A stretch of DNA of 61,924 nt from an uncultured Coriobacteriaceae bacterium (GTDB lineage: Bacteria; Actinomycetota; Coriobacteriia; Coriobacteriales; Atopobiaceae): contig CACZCK010000018.1 in assembly GCA_902779675.1 (NCBI GenBank), forward strand, positions 1 to 61,924, in the 5' to 3' direction. The translations under genes were made by a program, and so were the position numbers. Below are positions 59,018-61,924 of the stretch, in pieces (the first letter of the stretch is position 1; every line of letters begins with the position of its first letter). The notes beneath the pieces are model-generated. The model saw only the letters and a list, made by a program, of their open reading frames with translations. It was not told the origin of the DNA and made no database searches.

Positions 59018-59764
59018 ATGCTGAGGCGTATCGCAACTGTCCTGATCGCTGCTGCGGTCCTTCTGGCAGCGTTGTTCGTGGGAGTCAAGGCGGAGGTCAT
59101 CCGCCCGAACATGCTCCTCGAGCCCGAGGGCGTGAAGGGCGTGGACGTAAGCGAGTATCAGGGCGCGCTTGACTTTACGGCCCTCGCGGACGCAGGCATC
59201 GAGTTCGCCTATGCCAAGGCGACCGAAGGCGCGACGTATGTAGACGCCCAGTTCATGACCACGTGCGAGCAGGCTTCGGGCAGCACCGTCGCCCTTGGCG
59301 CGTACCACTTCTTCTCGTTCGACTCGCCGGGCGCCGATCAGGCCGCGAGCTTTGCTGCGACTGCCGCTGCAGCCTGGGACGACCCGACCATCCGCGCGCT
59401 CGTGCCTGCCGTCGACGTGGAATGGTACGGCGACAAGGAGCAGAATCCTCCCCAGGCCGAAGACGTGCGCCGCGAGCTGCGGGCCTTTGTCGACGCGGTG
59501 GAGGCCGCGTGTGGCCGCAAGCCCCTCATCTACACGGGCAACGACATCTACGACCTTTACCTGCGGGGATGCTTCGATGACTGCGGGTTGTGGGTCTCGT
59601 GCCGCAAGTGGCCCGTGTGGGTCGAGTGGCCGCAGGGAGGTTGGACCATCTGGCAGTACAGCGACGTGGGCCAGGTGGCTGGTGCCGCCAACGAGGCGGG
59701 CCACGTTGATCTCGACGTGCTTGCCGAGGGAACTACCGTCGACGATCTGCTCATCGGTCGCTAA
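59018..59764 (+). CDS. Membrane-anchored GH25 lysozyme
   Basis: A muramidase that cuts peptidoglycan between MurNAc and GlcNAc, 248 residues. One N-terminal membrane helix (about 5-25) acts as anchor or uncleaved signal. The GH25 barrel begins GVKGVDVSEYQGALDF with the conserved Asp and Tyr, has FAYAKATEGATYVD, and shows the catalytic acidic pair in PAVDVEWYGD. The end has WTIWQYSDVGQV and HVDLDV, both typical. The ATG at 59018 follows GGGTGGGGG. It is a host gene and would remodel the wall; it lies outside the element, which has no lysin of its own. Confidence 0.92.
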   Translation: MLRRIATVLIAAAVLLAALFVGVKAEVIRPNMLLEPEGVKGVDVSEYQGALDFTALADAGIEFAYAKATEGATYVDAQFMTTCEQASGSTVALGAYHFFSFDSPGADQAASFAATAAAAWDDPTIRALVPAVDVEWYGDKEQNPPQAEDVRRELRAFVDAVEAACGRKPLIYTGNDIYDLYLRGCFDDCGLWVSCRKWPVWVEWPQGGWTIWQYSDVGQVAGAANEAGHVDLDVLAEGTTVDDLLIGR

Positions 59765-59818
59765 CGCCAAGCTAAGGCCGCGCGAAGCCGCTTGCCCGGG
59801 CTACCCGCCCGCGAGCCG

Positions 59819-60703
59819 CTACGCGCCGAGCCACTCGACGAGCACCCGCTCCTGCGAGATGACAAACGGCGTACTCGACGCGACGACGGAGCGGCAGCGA
59901 TCAAGGGTCTCCTGCATTTTGTGCGCCATGGTGCCGACCATGGCCTCGACCTGCGGCTCGCATGGCGCCACCTGCAGCACAAACGAGTCGTCGGCAATGA
60001 CGAGGCTGCGCACCGCCTTGTGCCGCTTGTGGTGGTTGACCTCGAGCTCGTCGGTCAGCCGCTCGATGTCGTAGAGCATCGCGGGGTTACGCGCCGCCGT
60101 GACGTCGATCTCGTCGGCGAGGCGTATGAGCGAGGCCAGGTAGGGGAGATAGACCTCGTGCCCGTTGCCGACCGTCCAGTGGGGCGGAAAGAGGGTCTGG
60201 TCAAACAGGTCGGTCTTGCGATGGCCGCGGCAGACCTGCATGATGGCAAACGTGTGCTCGGGCGAGGGGATGTCAAAGAACTCGGCGTACTTGCGCACAA
60301 ACAGCGCACTGAGCTCGTGGTGGAAGTCTCGCACGATGTCGGTGACCTTTGCGGCGGGGTGGCGCTGCTGGTACTCGTCGATTGGCAGCTCGCGCGAGAG
60401 CTCCTGGTAGAGCTCCACCGAGATGCCCATGCCCACGTCGTGCAGGTAGCAGCCCATGAGCAGCGTGTAGATTGCGTCCTCGTTGAGCATGGCCACCTGC
60501 GCGGGGCCAATCAGCCGGTTGCAGAAGTCGATGACGCTCATGCTGTGCAGCGACGAGTGGTCGATGAACTCCGGAAACAGCCGCAGGTAGCGAAAGGGCA
60601 TGTGCTGCAGGGCCAGGACGGCGTCGGCAAAGCGCTGGTGGAGCCTTGGGTCCAGCTGGCGCAGCCTGCTCTCCAGCAGAAACTCCGTGCTATCGCTCGT
60701 CAT
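59819..60703 (-). CDS. HD-domain protein (predicted phosphohydrolase)
   Basis: A 294-residue cytosolic protein. HD-superfamily metal ligands are seen as HSMSVIDF (His53), CYLHDVGMG (His88-Asp89), FHHELSALF (about 125) and RLADEID (about 205). It resembles bacterial HD proteins of unknown substrate that carry a long helical insert. The ATG at 60703 has a GAGGTGAGG ribosome-binding site; an earlier in-frame start is unlikely. It is convergent with the lysozyme gene and divergent from the gene at 60961. Nucleotide or cyclic-nucleotide hydrolysis is the family expectation. Confidence 0.82.
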   Translation of the reverse strand: MTSDSTEFLLESRLRQLDPRLHQRFADAVLALQHMPFRYLRLFPEFIDHSSLHSMSVIDFCNRLIGPAQVAMLNEDAIYTLLMGCYLHDVGMGISVELYQELSRELPIDEYQQRHPAAKVTDIVRDFHHELSALFVRKYAEFFDIPSPEHTFAIMQVCRGHRKTDLFDQTLFPPHWTVGNGHEVYLPYLASLIRLADEIDVTAARNPAMLYDIERLTDELEVNHHKRHKAVRSLVIADDSFVLQVAPCEPQVEAMVGTMAHKMQETLDRCRSVVASSTPFVISQERVLVEWLGA

Positions 60704-60960
60704 GAACCTCACCTCGCCCATCGCCCGGAACCAAGCGCCGCGGCAGCCTTGCGGCATGTGCGTCGCGCTCCAATTTTACCATGCATAAAGTAACGGAAAC
60801 ACATGCATATGGGCAGGGCATCGTGCTCGCCGCAGGTGCGGGTGCTGCAGCTTGGTCCGTATAATGGCAGGCGAGAGGAACATGCCTCGATCCAGCCGCA
60901 GAGGCGCGAGGCTTCGGGCAAGGCGGCTGGGTCGTCGTGTGTCGTTTGACGGGAGGGGCC
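60704..60960. promoter_or_regulatory. Divergent intergenic region with a perfect TATAAT
   Basis: A rightward TATAAT lies at 60860-60865 upstream of the 60961 gene, with only a weak -35. The 60777-60810 part holds ATGCATA-rich text that may serve the leftward HD gene. GGAGGGGCC precedes the ATG at 60961. Confidence 0.4.
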
Positions 60961-61392
60961 ATGAAAGAGACCGACCTCAGCTCATGTGCCGAGCAGAACC
61001 GGAAGGTCTTCGATCGCGTCCTGCCGGGCTATGTGAGCACAAAGCTAGAGCAGATGCTGACACGCCTTCCGCGCGGGGAGCGTTCGGGGTGGTTTGACGC
61101 ATCGGGTTGCGTCTGGTGCCTCTTCGATGCCGAGGCATTCGCGCGCTCTGGGGACCAGGGCCGGCACCTGCGCGACGAGCGGGGCGAGGCCTGCCCCGTG
61201 CAGGTGTACTGGAGCATGGAGGATGTCGTGATGCCGCGTGCGTGCGACGAGTGGTGGGTCGCCGAACGCATCGCCGCGGAGGCGGTGCGGCAGCTCTGCG
61301 CGCAAGGGTATCGGTGCGCGACCGAGGAGCGCGAGGCCGAGGGCGCCATGCATTTGGGGGTGCGCTTTCGCAGGCGGCTGCTGCCCTGGTGA
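60961..61392 (+). CDS. Small cytosolic protein of unknown function
   Basis: A 143-residue protein without signal or membrane segment. It has a Trp-rich middle (SGWFDASGCVWCLFDAEAF, EWWVAERIA) and a basic C-terminus. A GGGAGGGGCC ribosome-binding site lies before the ATG. No family is recognised. GC-rich codon use like its host neighbours supports it as a real gene. Its own promoter is suggested by the upstream TATAAT. Confidence 0.7.
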   Translation: MKETDLSSCAEQNRKVFDRVLPGYVSTKLEQMLTRLPRGERSGWFDASGCVWCLFDAEAFARSGDQGRHLRDERGEACPVQVYWSMEDVVMPRACDEWWVAERIAAEAVRQLCAQGYRCATEEREAEGAMHLGVRFRRRLLPW

Positions 61393-61466
61393 GCCCCATG
61401 TGTGACGGTGGCCTGTCACCTGTCACGTATCCTCGACCCCTCTCGCCAGCACGACACTGTGAGAGA

Positions 61467-61492
61467 ACTTGTATTTCATGCATAATGCAAGT
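61467..61492. promoter_or_regulatory. Palindromic operator-like site before the last gene
   Basis: ACTTGTATT and AATGCAAGT are near-perfect inverted halves (ACTTGnATT...AATnCAAGT) separated by 8 bases, 51 bases before the ATG at 61543. It overlaps AT-rich text that could hold the -10 region. Confidence 0.45.
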
Positions 61493-61542
61493 ATTTCTAT
61501 GCGGCAACCGGGCTGCCGCGCGGCAGCACTAAGGAGAGCGCC

Positions 61543-61924
61543 ATGGACAAGAACTCAACCCTCGAGACCGAGGCCGAGGTCAAGAATGGCATCAAGCGAC
61601 TCGTCTTTGCGGGCGTTGCCATCATCTTGCAGGTGGCCATGATCCTGCTCGTCTACTTCCGCTTTGCCGAGCAGGCCGAGGCGACCGGAGCGGCACTGCT
61701 ATGCTTTCCCGAGGCGCTCGTGAGCCCTCGAGAGCTAAGCGTACCTGAGCTCCACTCCCTTGCCGAGACGCTCGACGGCCCCTTTATACAGGGCATTTGC
61801 GCCACAGCCAAGCGCAACCACCTTTGGATCGCGGGTACGATGAGCGAGGTCAACTCCGCAGGAGGCCCGCCCTTCAACACGGCCTTCGTGGTGGACGACG
61901 ACGAGCTGATCTGCCGTCTTGCGG
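61543..61924 (+). CDS. Partial gene: membrane N-terminus joined to a nitrilase-like domain
   Basis: The gene runs off the window; 127 codons are visible, after an AAGGAGAG ribosome-binding site. Residues about 12-41 (VKNGIKRLVFAGVAIILQV, then MILLVYF) look like the N-terminal membrane segment of a cardiolipin synthase. From about residue 45 the text reads as a carbon-nitrogen hydrolase: TGAALLCFPEALVSP (the Glu of the catalytic triad in PEA), then a helix, HLWIAGTMSEV and FNTAFVVDDDELIC. The usual first strand of a nitrilase is missing. It may be a true membrane-anchored amidase or a chimera created by rearrangement. Confidence 0.6.
   Translation, partial: MDKNSTLETEAEVKNGIKRLVFAGVAIILQVAMILLVYFRFAEQAEATGAALLCFPEALVSPRELSVPELHSLAETLDGPFIQGICATAKRNHLWIAGTMSEVNSAGGPPFNTAFVVDDDELICRLA

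Noticed and set aside
58906..59172. Rightward frame before the GH25 lysozyme
   Set aside because: The first 35 residues look protein-like, but the frame then overlaps the lysozyme gene in another phase and turns low-complexity. No ribosome-binding site is present. It may be a remnant.
59018..59764. GH25 lysozyme as the element's endolysin
   Set aside because: It lies outside attR by 1.9 kb, has host-like GC and codon use and a membrane anchor, and points away from the element. It is treated as a host gene.

Overview
The window is GC-rich chromosomal DNA with Actinomycetota-style features: strong GC/GTG codon bias, Tat-type lipoprotein signals, SpoIIE/STAS regulators and tRNA genes that encode CCA. 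Gene content (two opp clusters, an IscS-MnmA pair, GH25 lysozyme, BspA-like and collagen-like phage proteins) best fits a gut or oral member of the Coriobacteriia, probably an Olsenella/Collinsella/Atopobium relative. That placement is inference. About 61.9 kb are covered. The left 24.5 kb and the right 4.8 kb are host DNA. The middle 32.5 kb is one integrated phage-like element.

Host left arm: an M24 Xaa-Pro peptidase, a tRNA-Ala with a tandemly duplicated 3' flank, secG, and two oligopeptide ABC-transporter clusters. The first is oppBCDF followed by a binding protein. The second is binding protein followed by oppBCDF. The binding protein of the first cluster (6790-8571) is a striking object: its C-terminal half comes first and its N-terminal half last, so it reads as a complete circular permutation of the SBP_bac_5 fold behind a normal Tat-lipoprotein signal. 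Then come tRNA-Leu, a SpoIIE-type phosphatase, a CDF cation transporter, tRNA-Gly, tRNA-Cys, a fused STAS/HATPase regulator, cysteine desulfurase with MnmA, a metal/cofactor-type binding lipoprotein and an alpha/beta hydrolase.

Element (24552-57133): it sits in tRNA-Val(GAC) with perfect 45-bp direct repeats at both ends. Clusters of a GGACACCAAA motif flank both ends and look like integrase arm sites. Reading leftward from attR, the genes are tyrosine integrase, two paralogous HTH regulators, an operator-bearing control region, a small HTH protein, a primase-helicase, a small zinc-ribbon protein, terminase small and large subunits, an opposite-strand gene of unknown function, the portal, a large cargo block, scaffold, major capsid, three connector proteins, a small protein, Dit, Tal, a collagen-like baseplate/fibre protein and a BspA-like tip protein. 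No major tail tube, tail chaperone, tape measure, head protease, holin or endolysin gene is visible, so the element is either a defective prophage or a capsid-forming satellite that carries its own tail tip.

Cargo (about 33.3-44.6 kb): a six-gene defence cassette lies inside the head module, between portal and scaffold. It comprises a ribbon-helix-helix regulator with its own palindromic operator, a PLD-SNF2 helicase, a DUF4391-type protein, a type III-like Mod methyltransferase, a type III-like Res helicase-nuclease, and a GHKL ATPase fused to a PD-(D/E)xK nuclease-like domain. Between this cassette and the portal is an approximately 0.8-kb stretch without a convincing gene that carries a perfect 32-bp inverted repeat.

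Host right arm: an AT-richer HExxH lipoprotein preceded by two dyad motifs, a GH25 lysozyme, an HD-domain protein, a small unknown protein and, at the window edge, a gene that appears to join a cardiolipin-synthase-like membrane N-terminus to a nitrilase fold.
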